NCBI GenBank assembly: GCA_032718565.1
Contig: JAVGVS010000184.1
Location: forward strand, 744,001 to 808,000
Direction: 5' to 3'
From: Distichodus sexfasciatus
Lineage: Eukaryota; Chordata; Actinopteri; Characiformes; Distichodontidae
DNA length: 64,000 bases
Position numbers and translations under genes: made by a program. Shown piece after piece: positions 33,828 through 45,495 of the stretch (the stretch's first letter is position 1; the number at the start of each line of letters is the position of its first letter). Under the pieces are notes generated by a model. The model had not been told where the DNA came from and did not search any database. It saw only the letters and a list, made by a program, of their open reading frames with translations.

Positions 33828-34229
33828 TAGGGTTGTTTTAAAATCGATTCACCGATCAATATCGATTCGTTTCGAAAAATTCATATCGATTCAAAAATTC
33901 TATGATCGATCTTTTTTCTCATGCTATGCGCACTACTACATCGCACAAGGAGAGCTATAAAACGTGAGACCGGCGAAATTGAAACCAAATAGAGCCACGG
34001 CTGAAGCTGCTCCGCTCAAATCACCGCCTGGCCTAAAGGCCGATAAGTTTAGCGGGCAACACTTCGGCTTTAAAATGTTATTTTATAACCAAGCAAAACT
34101 AGCACTGACGCAAAGAAATCTCTAAATAAATCAATATCGAATTGAATCGAATCAAGGATTGAATCAGATCATGACCTTGTGAATCGGAATCGAATCGATT
34201 CAGGAAATCAGCAACGATACCCAGCCCTA
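33828..34229. mobile_element. Non-autonomous hAT element, perfect 8-bp target duplication
   Basis: Starts TAGGGTTGTTTT and ends ACCCAGCCCTA. ATAAATGA flanks both sides (33820-33827, 34230-34237). It is rich in ATCGATTC repeats and is 402 bp long. Confidence 0.88.
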
Positions 34230-34414
34230 ATAAATGATACATTCGGCCCTATGTTGCATAAAACGACACCAATATAATGAATTTAGCCAAAGTTTAATAT
34301 AGTAAATGGGGTTTATTAAAACCAAAGTATAATATAGCAACTTTATACTTTATATTAGATGGACAAGGGCAAGGGGAGCCATTGATTGATATTAAACGTG
34401 TAAGACCTAACTAT

Positions 34415-35185
34415 TAAAGGGGAGCTATTATGCAAAACTCACCTAAAAAAAACAAAACAAGTTATAATAGGTCTATGGGCTATAAAAAACATACAAATTA
34501 TGAAGTTCTTGAATGTAATCACTCTCTTTACATAAAGAAAAATCAGGTTTATTCTTCAGAGTTTGGCTCTGCTCAAACGCCTGCTTCAGGGCCTCTGTCC
34601 CTTTCATGCAAATAAGCTGGTGCTGGCCACGCCCTACTGTCCCTCAGTCATAAGTTAGCGCTGATACTGCCGAAAATACAGGGTAGTGAAGAGTCATCCA
34701 GCACTAAAAAGTGAAGTTGTCCTAGCACGAAAAAAAAGCCCTAACCTGTGATCGAGCACGACGGATTAAATTGTTGTATGACTGCACGAAAAACTCGTGA
34801 GACCGGCTGTCAGCCACATTGTTTCACTCTTTGAGTACAAATTTCAGACAAACTCTTATAAATTAATTATGGAGTCTCACGGAAATGTACATTTACTTTG
34901 GGGAGAGATATACGAAGTGAGGCTGTTGTTACAAACGTTAGCAAATTCAATCTAGTGGGTCTGAAGGAGATGAGGGCGGTTCTATGCAATCTTCGATGAT
35001 TCCTCGTGGACGCCACGCTGAGGCCCTCCGCTTCAAACGCCTATTTTGAAAGGGAACAACGTGAAGAATAAAGCTGGTGATATCTCGCGTAGAGAGTGAT
35101 TTTGTGCAAAGAACTTTATGAAATGTTTGTGGTTGTTCATGACCTATTATAACTAAAGTGGGTTTTGCATAATATGTCCACTTTA
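34415..35185. mobile_element. 771-bp MITE with 28-bp inverted ends
   Basis: Left TAAAGGGGAGCTATTATGCA-AAACTCAC and the right end inverted agree at about 24 of 28 bases. The TTAAAG..CTTTAA border leaves the duplication (TTA, TAA or TTAA) ambiguous, so PIF/Harbinger-like or piggyBac-like cannot be separated. Confidence 0.7.
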
Positions 35186-37120
35186 AATTATAATACAATA
35201 ACTTGCGTTTATTCTACCTGCCACTGTTCCTCTTCCTCCTTCATCTTTGGTTTTTCTGTAGAAACTTTCTGTAGCGTGCAGTTAATCACAAAACCAGGAG
35301 CCATCGGCCAATAGGATTCACAGGCAGAAACTGCCTATACCCCGCCTCCGAACTGCCAAAACTCACTTTCAAACCGCTACGAGAAATCTTACTCGAGCAA
35401 AAAAGCTGTCGTAATCTGCTTTATGTTGGCAGGATATTTTGAATACCGAGAGGAAAGATATTCGAGAGGAACAATACAGTTCGAAGACATTACAACTGCT
35501 GCGACTCGATGGAATTTGTGTTTGGAGTTTCATTTGCGCCGCGATTTTGAAATTTATGCCGAATTTTTTGCGGTAAGCCATTTTTATACCAGTTTTAGAA
35601 CAGCAGAGGAAAGCGGTACAAACGCATATGCGCTAGGAGTTTTTCGACGGGCGGGGGAGCGAGCTGTCTGCTTTGACGGGGCAGAAAAGCAAAACTGGAA
35701 AGCGGAAGTACATGCTGTCTGTTTAACAGTAACGTTAGGATTTATATCGGCAGGTCAAATGTATATAGTAGGGCTGCCCGATTATGAAAAAAAAAACATA
35801 ATCACACAATTGGTTTATCTTGAAATCACGATTATTTAACACGACATTTTACACTTTACTTTTTCTCGCTGACTAAAGGATAATGCTCTCTCCTTCCGCT
35901 ATCTTTACTCCGCCAGACTGTACACCGCCATCGAACACACACACATGCGCTTAGTCTTCGAAGGTGCAAGTAGTGCCCGTAATGCAAGACAAAACATAGT
36001 ATACCTGCAGGAGTGTAATGTGGGCAAAATAATTTAATTGTTTTTTGTCGTATTACATTATTTGTGACTTGCTTGGAGCCAAAATTGAACAAATAAAATT
36101 CGACACTGCACAGCCTTACGACATAGCCATTTACTATCGTGACGTGAACAAGTCGATAATATCGAGAGCATCATATATCGCCCAACCCTACTTGGGTACG
36201 TTAATTGTTACGTCAGTAACTTCATTTTGAAGTAGTAGAGAAATATGGGCATCTCCTGCATTCTGTCTGTCAGTTCTTAACTCAGAACTTTACAGAATCC
36301 ATTACCACATTTGGTGGATACTTTATGTGGGAAAGATGCTCCTTGTTCTTAAAAGAGGTGCGGAAGCAGTAAAATGTTTTTTGTGAGACAGGGCTCGGAC
36401 GCTTGATGCATCCTGAAAAATTTGTGTTGACGCCAGTCGAATATGTCAATTTAAATAATGGGTGTAACTGTTCAACACAAACTCCTGAAACAATGAACAT
36501 TTAGCAGACTGCAGCATATTACTTAATGGACGCCCTCCACACCGCTGCTCTACTGTTGGCCTTTGTCTGATGGCAGCAACAGTTTGGGGGATGTAAAGTG
36601 ATCCACAGAGAGTCTCATTCTGACTTTTCCCTTCCTCCCTCTTTGTCTCTCTCTCTCTCTCTTGCTCTGTTTCTGCTCAGTGGTGTGACCACCTGCCCAG
36701 CCTCTCCCATGGGATCCCCTTCCTTCCTTCTGAATCCCCTTTTTCTCCCTTTCAAACGCACACACACACACACGCTCGCACACACTCGCACATGCACACA
36801 GACCCACACTCTCCCGCTCATCCTCCCTTCTGTACTCCCTTGGCTCTTGGGTTTTCCATGCTCAATTTAGGAGTCACTCGTTCTGCTTGTGGACACAGAG
36901 TTCACTGATGGGAAAAAATAGCCCTGTCAATGTAGTTTTACAATCGCTTATGGTGGTGATGGCAGAAGGCGGGGTTATCATTTTATTTCTTTTTGCTGTC
37001 GACTATTCCTAGCATCTGTGTCAGAAACTGTTGAGATTTTTTTGCTGGCGAAATATGAATCCTTTTCACGGTATAGGCATGAGCAGTTATTTAGCACCCA
37101 TCAATGTAAGTGATAAAGTA
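35186..37120. other. Repeat-bearing DNA with hAT-like fragments
   Basis: About 35770-36189 has ends TAGGGCTGCCCGATTATG and CGCCCAACCCTA typical of a hAT MITE, without a clean duplication. A CT and CA-rich stretch follows at 36620-36800. The open frame 35423-35839 has no recognisable motif. Confidence 0.5.
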
Positions 37121-37124
37121 GTCG

Positions 37125-37610
37125 GTGATGGCGTGAATGGTGATGGCGTAACATTGACGCAGCTGACAGCAAGTGATAGCCTGTCGCTGATGGCGCCAAG
37201 TTGATGGCGGCGCAACGTTGACGGCGCAACGTTGATAGCCTATCATTGATGGCGCAACGTTGATAGCCTATCATTGATGGCGCAACGTTGATAGCCTATC
37301 ACTGATGGCGCAACGTTGATGGCGCAGTCATTACGGCGCAGCGACAGCAGCGCGATAGCCTATTGTTGATGGCGAACGCTGATGGCGTAACGCTGATGGC
37401 GTAACGCTGATGGCGAACGCGATGGGCGCAACGCTGATGGTGCAACGCGATGCCTACCGCTGATAGCGCCAGCGATAGCGCCGCCACGCGATAGCGCCAC
37501 GCGATAGCTCATCATGGATACGCTTAATGCTGTTAGCGCCACGCCGATAGCACCACGCAGATGGCGTACATTATTTTATGTCTTTAAAGTACGCTGATGG
37601 CGCAACGGTG
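37125..37610. repeat. GC-rich minisatellite (GATGGCGCAACGTTGATAGC type)
   Basis: Degenerate tandem array. A 27-bp unit (TGATGGCGCAACGTTGATAG-CCTATCA) repeats three times near 37220-37305, and shorter 13-14-bp units of GATGGCG(T/C)AACGCT run on to about 37610. It is rich in CpG, unlike its surroundings. Confidence 0.85.
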
Positions 37611-37689
37611 ATAGTTTTCACGGTTATAGAAGAACGTGTGATAAAGTGCATCGTTGTTGTTCGGAATCCATGATCGGTCCAAGGACCGT

Positions 37690-37845
37690 AAAGGCATTGA
37701 GGTACTTTATGAGCAGGGCATCGCCTGAACACTGCCCCCCGGTCCTGCTCATGTCAAATGCCCACTGCTCTTCACAGATGGGCCAAAATGTAGAGGTCAC
37801 ATTTCTCTGCTGTGCTGGTGGTGTTCACAGTGACAAATAGTCATC
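37690..37845 (+). mobile_element. tRNA-derived SINE copy 4 (head lost)
   Basis: GAACACTGCCCCCC, CTGCTCATGTCAAATGCCCA, GGGCCAAAATGTAGAGGTCA and GTTCACAGTGACAAATAGTC match the body and tail of the family. Confidence 0.7.
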
Positions 37846-38035
37846 CCTTTCACTATCAGCTAGATAGCAAGTGAAGGCCTCTCCCATGTGGTGTGAAGCT
37901 ACTACAGTTAGCGTGTGTAGCATTGGTGAAATAAATACTACAGGTTTGCTACCGAGTTTACTTTTGAATTTACCATTGCCTGTCGCATTTAATATGAACT
38001 GCGAACAAAATCTTCACACAGTCGCATAAAGAATC

Positions 38036-38227
38036 GAAATGTGATCTCTGCATTTGACCCATCCGTGAAGGAGCAGTGGGCAGCTATCAAGGGCAGCCAC
38101 CCAGGGAGCAGTGCTTGGGGACGGTACCTTTTGCTTATGAGTAGTCTAGCTGTAACTTTACCGCCCTGTTCAACTTCCGCGACCTTTCTGATCACGGGGC
38201 GAACACCCTACCGTTACGCCACCGACT
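38036..38227 (-). mobile_element. tRNA-derived SINE copy 5 (tail lost)
   Basis: Minus-strand copy; the plus strand shows GATCTCTGCATTTGACCCAT through CCCTACCGTTACGCCACCGACT. It lies about 190 bp from copy 4 in the opposite orientation. Confidence 0.75.
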
Positions 38228-38308
38228 AGTAGTAGCAGCAGCGGTAGTCTGTGCTTTTACAGCACCACTATCGGACTAAATTACAAAATGGGTTAGGGCG
38301 GTTAGCAG

Positions 38309-39060
38309 TAGGCTGCAACAAACGACTATTTTTGTAATCGAGTATCTATCAATTATTTTATCGATTAATCGAGTAATCGATAAAAAAATGTAAGTGAAAA
38401 TGACAATACATTTGTTATTAGGCTTATTCTACTGGAGTAGAAGTTAGTCAAATACGCTTTATGTTGTTGTATTCAATTGAAAATGAAGAAACATGAAGTC
38501 ATTTTGAATCAATTTGGCCAATAAACTGAGTTGCTTTTTAAGCCTTTCTAAAGAGAACTGCATTTCCCATAATCTCAGCACGCCATGGAGCCATACACAA
38601 TGAAGCGGGTCTGCTGGCGGAATGAACTATGAAAAATCGGCGGGAAAATCTTAATAAATGTCTGGTATTGTGAGGAACGCCTGGTTGTTGTGGTTATTTA
38701 TCAGCTGAAGCCATGTGTTTTGTCTGTAATAAAGGACGTTTTGACGGAAACGGAGCTGCTTTTAGCTGGTGCTATAAACAGCGCCAGAGCTTGACGCAAA
38801 TATTCATGCCATGAATTTACTTCTGTTTTTTGTGCATGGAATATCTCAACAATTACGCTGCTCATGACACAGAGGGATTCATTCTCGCCTTTGATCGCGC
38901 TTTACCGAAGATATTAGGCCATTACGCTCAGTGAAACATTAAGCGGCGATGTTGTAGCTATTTAAATGACTTAACGAAGCTTCGATTCTAGAAAATAATG
39001 CCTCAACCATTATTTGTAATCAAATTATTCGAAAGATCTGAATAATCGCTTTCAGCTCTA
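38309..39060 (+). mobile_element. Non-autonomous hAT element A1, perfect target duplication
   Basis: Starts TAGGCTGCAACAAACGACTA and ends TTTCAGCTCTA. GTTAGCAG flanks both sides (38301-38308, 39061-39068). It is 752 bp and belongs to the family also found at 39820, 43737, 48734 and 50088. Confidence 0.88.
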
Positions 39061-39408
39061 GTTAGCAGTACCGTGATACCGTGATATTTTTGCTTAAGGT
39101 GATCATACCGTCAGAATTTTATACCGGCCCATTCCTATATGAGTAGACATCACCATTCTGGCTTAACGCTAATATACAGGATATCAGATATACATATGGA
39201 ACACTACGGGCTTGTTATGCTTATGATGTTTTGGTGTGATATAGAACACAGCCGTATTAAATGCCTGGCAGTGTGACTGTTTAATGGGAGACACAGGCAA
39301 ACAGTTGACACAGGTTTTATTTGGAATCCGTGTAGAAGTCTTATGTACTTAACTCCACTGTGGTGTCACATGTTGGGTCTTGAGATGTGTCATTGTGTAT
39401 ATGAGTAG

Positions 39409-39412
39409 GTGT

Positions 39413-39444
<32 letters not shown>

Positions 39445-39748
39445 GGCCATGTATTTATCGCATTGTGGGGACCTTTTTTCCCCTAAAATCACTTTTATCT
39501 GTTTTTTGGGCTTTGTGGGGACATTTGAGAGGTCCCCATGAGGAGAAATGACTTTATAGAAAATGTGCTTGTTTTTTTTGAGAAACTTAAAGAGGTAAAA
39601 GATGTGCTTTTGGTTACCGAGGTTAAGGTTAGGGTTAGGATTAGGTGTAGGTGTAAAATTATGTACATTTAGTCATTATGTTTTAAGTGGCTGACCCCTA
39701 CAAAGATAGTAATACAAGATCGTGTGTGTGTGTGTGTGTGTGTGTGTG
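39409..39748 (+). repeat. CA/GT-flanked repeat, inverted copy of the c19orf67 intron repeat
   Basis: GT tracts at 39409-39445 and 39722-39748 enclose the reverse complement of 23511-23788, including GGTTAAGGTTAGGGTTAGGA and the paired GTGGGGACC motifs. Confidence 0.85.
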
Positions 39749-39819
39749 GGATTGAAGCCCCATTACTTACTTAAAGCCACAATATGACCTAACTCACTAT
39801 ATATTGCCATCAATGTCAT

Positions 39820-40596
39820 TAGAGTTAAAACGATTATTCAATAACTCACAATCTGATTACAAAAAATGGTCGAGGTAAGTTTTCTAGAATCGGCGTCATG
39901 GTTATTTAAATGGTTGCAGCATGAGCGCTTATGCTTCACACAGACGCTTATTAATGACGACAATATTTTCTAGTGACGCGATCAAGGCGAGAATAGATCC
40001 TCTGTATGAATATATTTGTGAGATATTCCGCAAGTAATAAAAACATAAGTAAATTCACAAAACGTGATAAATGAGTTTTTTCTTACATAGAAGACGCACA
40101 CTGTTTCCAGGGTGCCGCCATTACTCGCTAAAACGCCCGCTTCACAAAATGTCCCTTTATTACAGACAAAACGACATTTTAGCTGATAAATAACCACATC
40201 AACCAGCTGCTTCTACCTACAATACAGCCGCTATTGAGATTTCTTTACATCGATTTTTTTTCATAGTCTGCCCGAACGCTGCTTGAACCCTTTATTGTGA
40301 CGCGTCTGGTATGCGGCGTAGGATTGTGGGAATGCAGTTCTTCCAGAAAGGCCAAAAAGTAACTCAGTTTATTGGCCAAATTCGATTCAAAATGACCCTT
40401 GAACTTCATGTTTCTTCATTTTCAATTGAATACAACAACATAAAGCGTATATGACTAACTTCTACTCACAGTAGAATAAGCCTAATAACAAATGTATTGT
40501 CATTTTCTATTTACATTTTTTATCCGATTACTCGATTAATCGACAAAATAATCGATAGATTACCTGATTACAAAATATCGCTTTGTTGCAGCCCTG
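39820..40596 (-). mobile_element. hAT element A2, inverted relative to A1
   Basis: The reverse complement matches A1 along nearly its full length (GGCTGCAACAAAGCGATATT, TGTTATTAGGCTTATTCTAC, AATTGAAAATGAAGAAACAT and so on). Its right end is CAGCCCTG, where CTA is expected. No target duplication is visible. Confidence 0.8.
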
Positions 40597-40756
40597 TACA
40601 TTGCCTTTCCATGGCTTTTGGTAAAGATAAGCCAAGTGGGAGTAGCCAACTAAAATGATATCAACTTAAGTAACCTTTTCAGACGCTTATCAGTAGCGGC
40701 GATGTTTCTTCTACTCCGGTTTCTGGTTACGCCAAACCGACAGACGTACATCTGAT

Positions 40757-41010
40757 GAAAGTGAGTATTGCTTCGTTATTGTGAACACACCACAGCACCG
40801 CACACAGTACACCACAGCGAAATGTGACGTCTGTATTTGACCCATCCGTGAATGATCAGTGGGCAGCTGACATGGGCAGGGTAGGTACGGCTTGGAGATG
40901 CTACCTGCTCATGAGTACCCTACAGCGTGCAATTGCTATTGGTCCGAATTTGAACCGCGTAATTTTGATCATCAATGAAATAACTGCCTAACTGCTACGC
41001 TACCAACTAA
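40757..41010 (-). mobile_element. tRNA-derived SINE copy 6
   Basis: Plus strand starts AAAGTGAGTATTGC, with GTGAACACACCACAGCACCG in the tail, and ends CTACGCTACCAACTAAC; near full length, degenerate at the B box. Confidence 0.75.
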
Positions 41011-41230
41011 CGAACCGGATCATGATGTTCACAAAATTTTTCAAATCAAGTAGATGGAGTCAAAGACGGCATCCACCTTGATGAAGATGGAAGCAAGAAT
41101 AAGGGCCATTGTTTATCAACTTTATGACTTCTAAAGTGCTAGACTTCTAAATGTAGTTCTGAGGATTAAGTGATTTATACGCATGTTTCTTGCACATGTA
41201 ATAACTCACTCAACCTTTTCTAACAAAATA

Positions 41231-43132
41231 TAACCCTCCACGGCAAAACCAGTTGCTTGTTGCAAATTTTCCAAATTGAGTTATTATGTTTTCATGAAAG
41301 GCATAACCAAAACGATACCCATATCAAATGAATCGGACGACATATGACTGAGATATAAACATTCAAAGGAGTCGGGTTTCTTCTGTCACGCCAAGTGAGA
41401 AACGAACGGCCAGCGACTATCGACGAGCACTCACAGACGCCAGCGGTCAGCGGCTATGTTTGTATTTACGGTAGCCTACGCCAAGTGCTCACAGCCACAC
41501 GGGATAGCCTACCCGCGCAGGGGTTAACTCGAACCTCGGGGAGACGGAGATGGATTCCCGGAGAAATATCTTCACGCTAGTCAACGAGTGGATTTAGATG
41601 AATATTGAAGTACAGCAGTCAAAACAGAAAACTTTTAACTAGGATGCACCGGCTGACATTCGCCACCGAATTTTTTTTAACGCGACCGAAACAGTGATGA
41701 CGCAAGCAACAACCACAACCTGCACGTGCCAGATTGTATTACCCCTGTTTTACACTGGATGCGTGTGCGCTGCGGTGCGTCTCCGACACGGCAGCCGCAG
41801 AGCTAATCGCCGCCAATAAAGTCAATGTATCAGTTTACACCAGACCCGCCATGCTATGCCTCTGCTATGTCTCTGTTCCACATGTCCGCAGTCCGCCGAG
41901 ATACGCGTGATCAAGTCTATTTTGACGGGCACGGATCAAGAACAGTGCTAAACACAAACACAATTAAAGCCGAGTAAACAATAAGGACAAAATGAACTAC
42001 AGGGAAGCCTACTTGTTAATAATGTTTAGAAAAGTAGTTGTAGTGTTCTGTTTACACTGGATGCGGTCCGCCTCCGTGCGACCAAGGCCAGTATTTCCAT
42101 TCCGCCCGAGGCCATCCGCCAATCTGCACTGGACGCGTTTGTGGTCTGTATTCGATCCGTGCGCCGCTGGTTTATGTAGATTGCCATGATCACGGAGAAT
42201 TGTAAGACGCGCGGACGCTGCGACTTTACGGTAATGCTGACTTTTGAGAGGTAAAGTACACAGAGTCCCAGCTATAATGGCACATTACAAAAAATTAATA
42301 ATTATAATATAATTTCTTTATGTAATAATTTAATAATTATAATAATTTCTTTCGGTTTCAAGCTGCCAAGTGTTTCTCATTTTCGCCATTTTCGGTTTCG
42401 CCCAAAAAATCATTTTGTGCATCTCATTTTTATTTCAAAACATTTTTAGACGGGAAAAGTTTTCAGCGATTTATTCACAACAGTACAGTATAGACCTTCC
42501 ACCGTTTCAAAACACTAAAAACCAAAAATCCCAAATTTTACCCCACGCAACATAAATTGTCGTTTTCCTCAGAAACCTCCGCCAGACAAGATTGGTTTTG
42601 CTTTTAAAGGCGACGTATACTGCATACTGTACTGTTGGTGAATAAATTTGGCTGAAAAAACTTACCCTTCCATCCTAAAAACGTGACTTCTTGAGAGGAA
42701 TTCAATTCCAGCAGAATGTCTAAAGTTTCTGTTTTGACGCCTCTACTCAAATATTTACGGTAAATCCACTGCTGACTAGCGTGAAGATATTTTTGAATCC
42801 ATCTTCGCCCCGAGTTCAGTTAACTCAACGCAGGTAGGCTATCCGTGTGGCTGCTGTGAATGCAGTGTAGGGCTACCGTAAAATACAACGTAGCTTAATT
42901 TACCAAGCGCCTTGTGAGTGCTACGGGCGATAGTCAACTTCAAAGGCAGATTTCCGCTTTCACTTGGCGGACAGGAGAAACCTCACCTTTTTGAATGTTG
43001 ATATCTCAGTCATGCATGTCGTCAGATTCATTCCATATAGGTATCGTTTTGAAGCTTGATTTATGCCCTTTCATGAAAACATAACTCAATTTGGAAAATT
43101 TGAGAAGTTACTGGTTTTGCTGTGGAGGGTCA
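41231..43132. mobile_element. 1.9-kb element with about 370-bp terminal inverted repeats
   Basis: Left arm 41231-41600 begins TAACCCTCCACGGCAAAACC; right arm 42760-43132 is its diverged inverse and ends GGTTTTGCTGTGGAGGGTCA. Matching landmarks run throughout: AATTTTCCAAATTGAGTTAT, CATATGACTGAGATAT / ATATCTCAGTCATGCATG, TAGCCTAC, ATCTTCACGCTAGT. The interior (about 41640-42600) holds further repeat fragments and no transposase. Family unknown to me. Confidence 0.7.
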
Positions 43133-43736
43133 CATATGCAAAACATGTTATCATTGCATATGCTGTACATCGCATGTGTGAGGGTTTTCCCTCCTGTAAC
43201 TGCTACTAAACGTTGTTTATTAATCCAATACATTCAGCTTCTGATGCTGGAGATTAAGTGTGATGTAGTCAAACTTCCTAGTCATTTATAATCATCACAG
43301 CCTGGGGGGAGTGTGTATTGGTTGGCGTGCACAAAAATAGAAAAACCCAGTGTGTGTGTGTAAATAGTCTGAGTGTGTTTTTGTGTTTGAGGAATGTTAG
43401 TGCCCCCAGTCTATTCTCCAGGCTGTAGGTGGGTCTAGTGTAACATGGGCTGGGGGTGTGTGTGTAGGCGTGCGTGTGTGGGTGTGTGTGTGTAAATAGC
43501 CTTCTTCCCTTAGCGCCTTACGCAAAGCTTGCTCGTCAGTCCAGCGATCGCTGATAACGATGAGAAAAGGCCACACAGGTCTGTGTAAATGAGCCACCCA
43601 GGAAAGGAGCGAGTTTCCTCTCCAGCTCAGTTACACGCCGATAAAGAGATGAAGGTAACGGCTTGAGGTAAAAGATAATACACATAATGTCTATCGCTGT
43701 TCGTTTTGATTGATATGTGTTGAAAGTAGAGCTGTA

Positions 43737-45410
43737 GCTACCGAGTCTTTTTGTATTAGAATATTCTATTGATTTTTTTCATCGATTAATCGAGTAATTT
43801 AAGAAGCAGAAAGAAGACAAGTCTGAAAATGCACAACCAATTAGCTTTTATTCCTTAAAAACAAACAAAAAAAATTCTAAATTAGCCCTTACAGCCCTGA
43901 GAGAATTTGGTGTTTTTCATACCTTTGTTTTTAGGCCTTTCCAAGTGTGTGTAGAAGTTAGCCATGCATGCTTTATATTGTCGCGTTCAGGACGTCCTGC
44001 ACGGCTCAGATTTGTCAAAGTTTGATCTATAAATGCTGACACAGTATTAGGGCTGTGCGATTACATGAAATCGTATCGAAATCGCGATGTGAACATGCTC
44101 GATTTCTAAATCGCTTTACAGCACGATTTTATGAAAGTATGCTGACTTTTCCTTGCATGCTATTTGTATGGCGCCAGATCTATGCTAAAACTAAAGCGCT
44201 TAAAATGGCTTGCCGCGAAAAATCGCGGGCGAATTTCAAAGTCGCGATTTAGTAAACGAAACTCGAGAGCACAAAAATTGGGAACTGGCGCGGTTGTGAA
44301 ATATTATGCTATCCGTATTTTCCTCTCGCGAATGTCCTTTTTCCTCTCGATTTGTTAAATGTCCTCGCGCGCAAAATAGATCACCAACGAGCGGCTTTTT
44401 TGCTTCGAGTGGGATTTCTGCGCGCACGGTTTGAAAGCGGGTAGGTTTTGGCAGTGTGGGGGCGGGGTTTTGGTGGTCTGGGTTGTTGTTTTTTCACACA
44501 CACACACACACACACACGCTTACTTTTTGCCATCGGTCTGTTCTAGAGACATTTTGTTACACCTTTACTAGGTGATTTTTTTTTTGCCTTATGTCTGTTT
44601 TAGAGACATGTTACAGGTCTTTGATAAAGATCTAATTGTTTTCTTGGAAAATGTTTCATATTCACTTGTAAAACATGTCTATGTGTGTCAAAATCGTGAT
44701 TAAATCTCAAAATCGCAATATTGGTCAAGAAAATCGTGATAGGTTTTTGTCCATATCGACAGCCCTACACACAGCATGGAAATCTTGCACATAGCTGATG
44801 AAAATTGACCTGCGCCCGCAGAGAATTCTTTTTAAAATTTACTTTATTAGAATAAAAGTGCAGAAACTAGACATAACTACTAGAAATGGCAAGAACAGTA
44901 TCTGTTTTATTGGCTTGCAGAGTTTTTATTTTATAGACATTCTATGGCTTAGTTCTGTGAAAAAAATAAGGTTAGTACCAGGTGGGAACACTTGGAATCC
45001 ATCTGGATACATTTAATATATCCATTTTTTCCTCCATTATTTTTGATAAATAACCAAGTTTCCTTTTTTCCCTATTGATTACTCTCTAACGTTATACATT
45101 TTTAAAAAATATGATCAATTGAAAATGAAGAAATACAAAAATGTCTTCATTCTGAACCAATTTGGCCATTAAAATGATCTGCTTTTGGTCCTTCGGGGAG
45201 AGAACTGCATTCCCCATAACTTCGCTACCACTGGGGCCGCTGGCCTCAAAGCGGTGGACGCATGGTTCCGGAAAAAACAACAAATTACTGTATTGTGAGT
45301 AGGATTGTGGTTGTTGTTACTTATCAGCTAAAACATGAGTTTAGTCTGTAATAAAGGGGAAGATTTGACCGAAGAGTAGAAATTTTGCCAGTAGCGGCGC
45401 TCACGCCAGA
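43737..45410 (+). mobile_element. hAT element A3, interrupted by another hAT and truncated
   Basis: Starts TAGAGCTGTAGCTACCGAGT. Matches A1/50088 through about 44040 and again from about 44800 to 45410. The break is a separate element at 44048-44767. The right end is lost at the SINE fragment. Confidence 0.65.
44048..44767. mobile_element. hAT-like element nested in A3
   Basis: Starts TAGGGCTGTGCGATTACATG and ends CCATATCGACAGCCCTA, with AAATCG repeats inside and a (CA)n at 44496-44517. It is 720 bp. A clean duplication is not seen. Confidence 0.7.
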
Positions 45411-45432
45411 CATCCCAAGTCTCCCGGAAGTT

Positions 45433-45495
45433 CATTATGGTGCACTGTGTGGTGTGGTGTGTTCACAGTGACGAATAATCACTTACTTTACTTTT
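45433..45495 (+). mobile_element. tRNA-derived SINE copy 7 (tail only)
   Basis: ATGGTGCACTGTGTGGTGTG then GTTCACAGTGACGAATAATC match the 3' part of the family. Confidence 0.65.

Noticed and set aside
35423..35839. 138-residue open frame on the plus strand
   Set aside because: No recognisable motif, no splice sites around it, and it runs into a hAT-like repeat at its 3' end.
37125..37610. Possible CRISPR-like array
   Set aside because: Units are contiguous and degenerate without unique spacers, and the context is a vertebrate intron; it is a minisatellite.
39600..39660. Interstitial telomere array
   Set aside because: Only two or three imperfect TTAGGG-like units, and they are part of a dispersed repeat found also at 23.6 kb.
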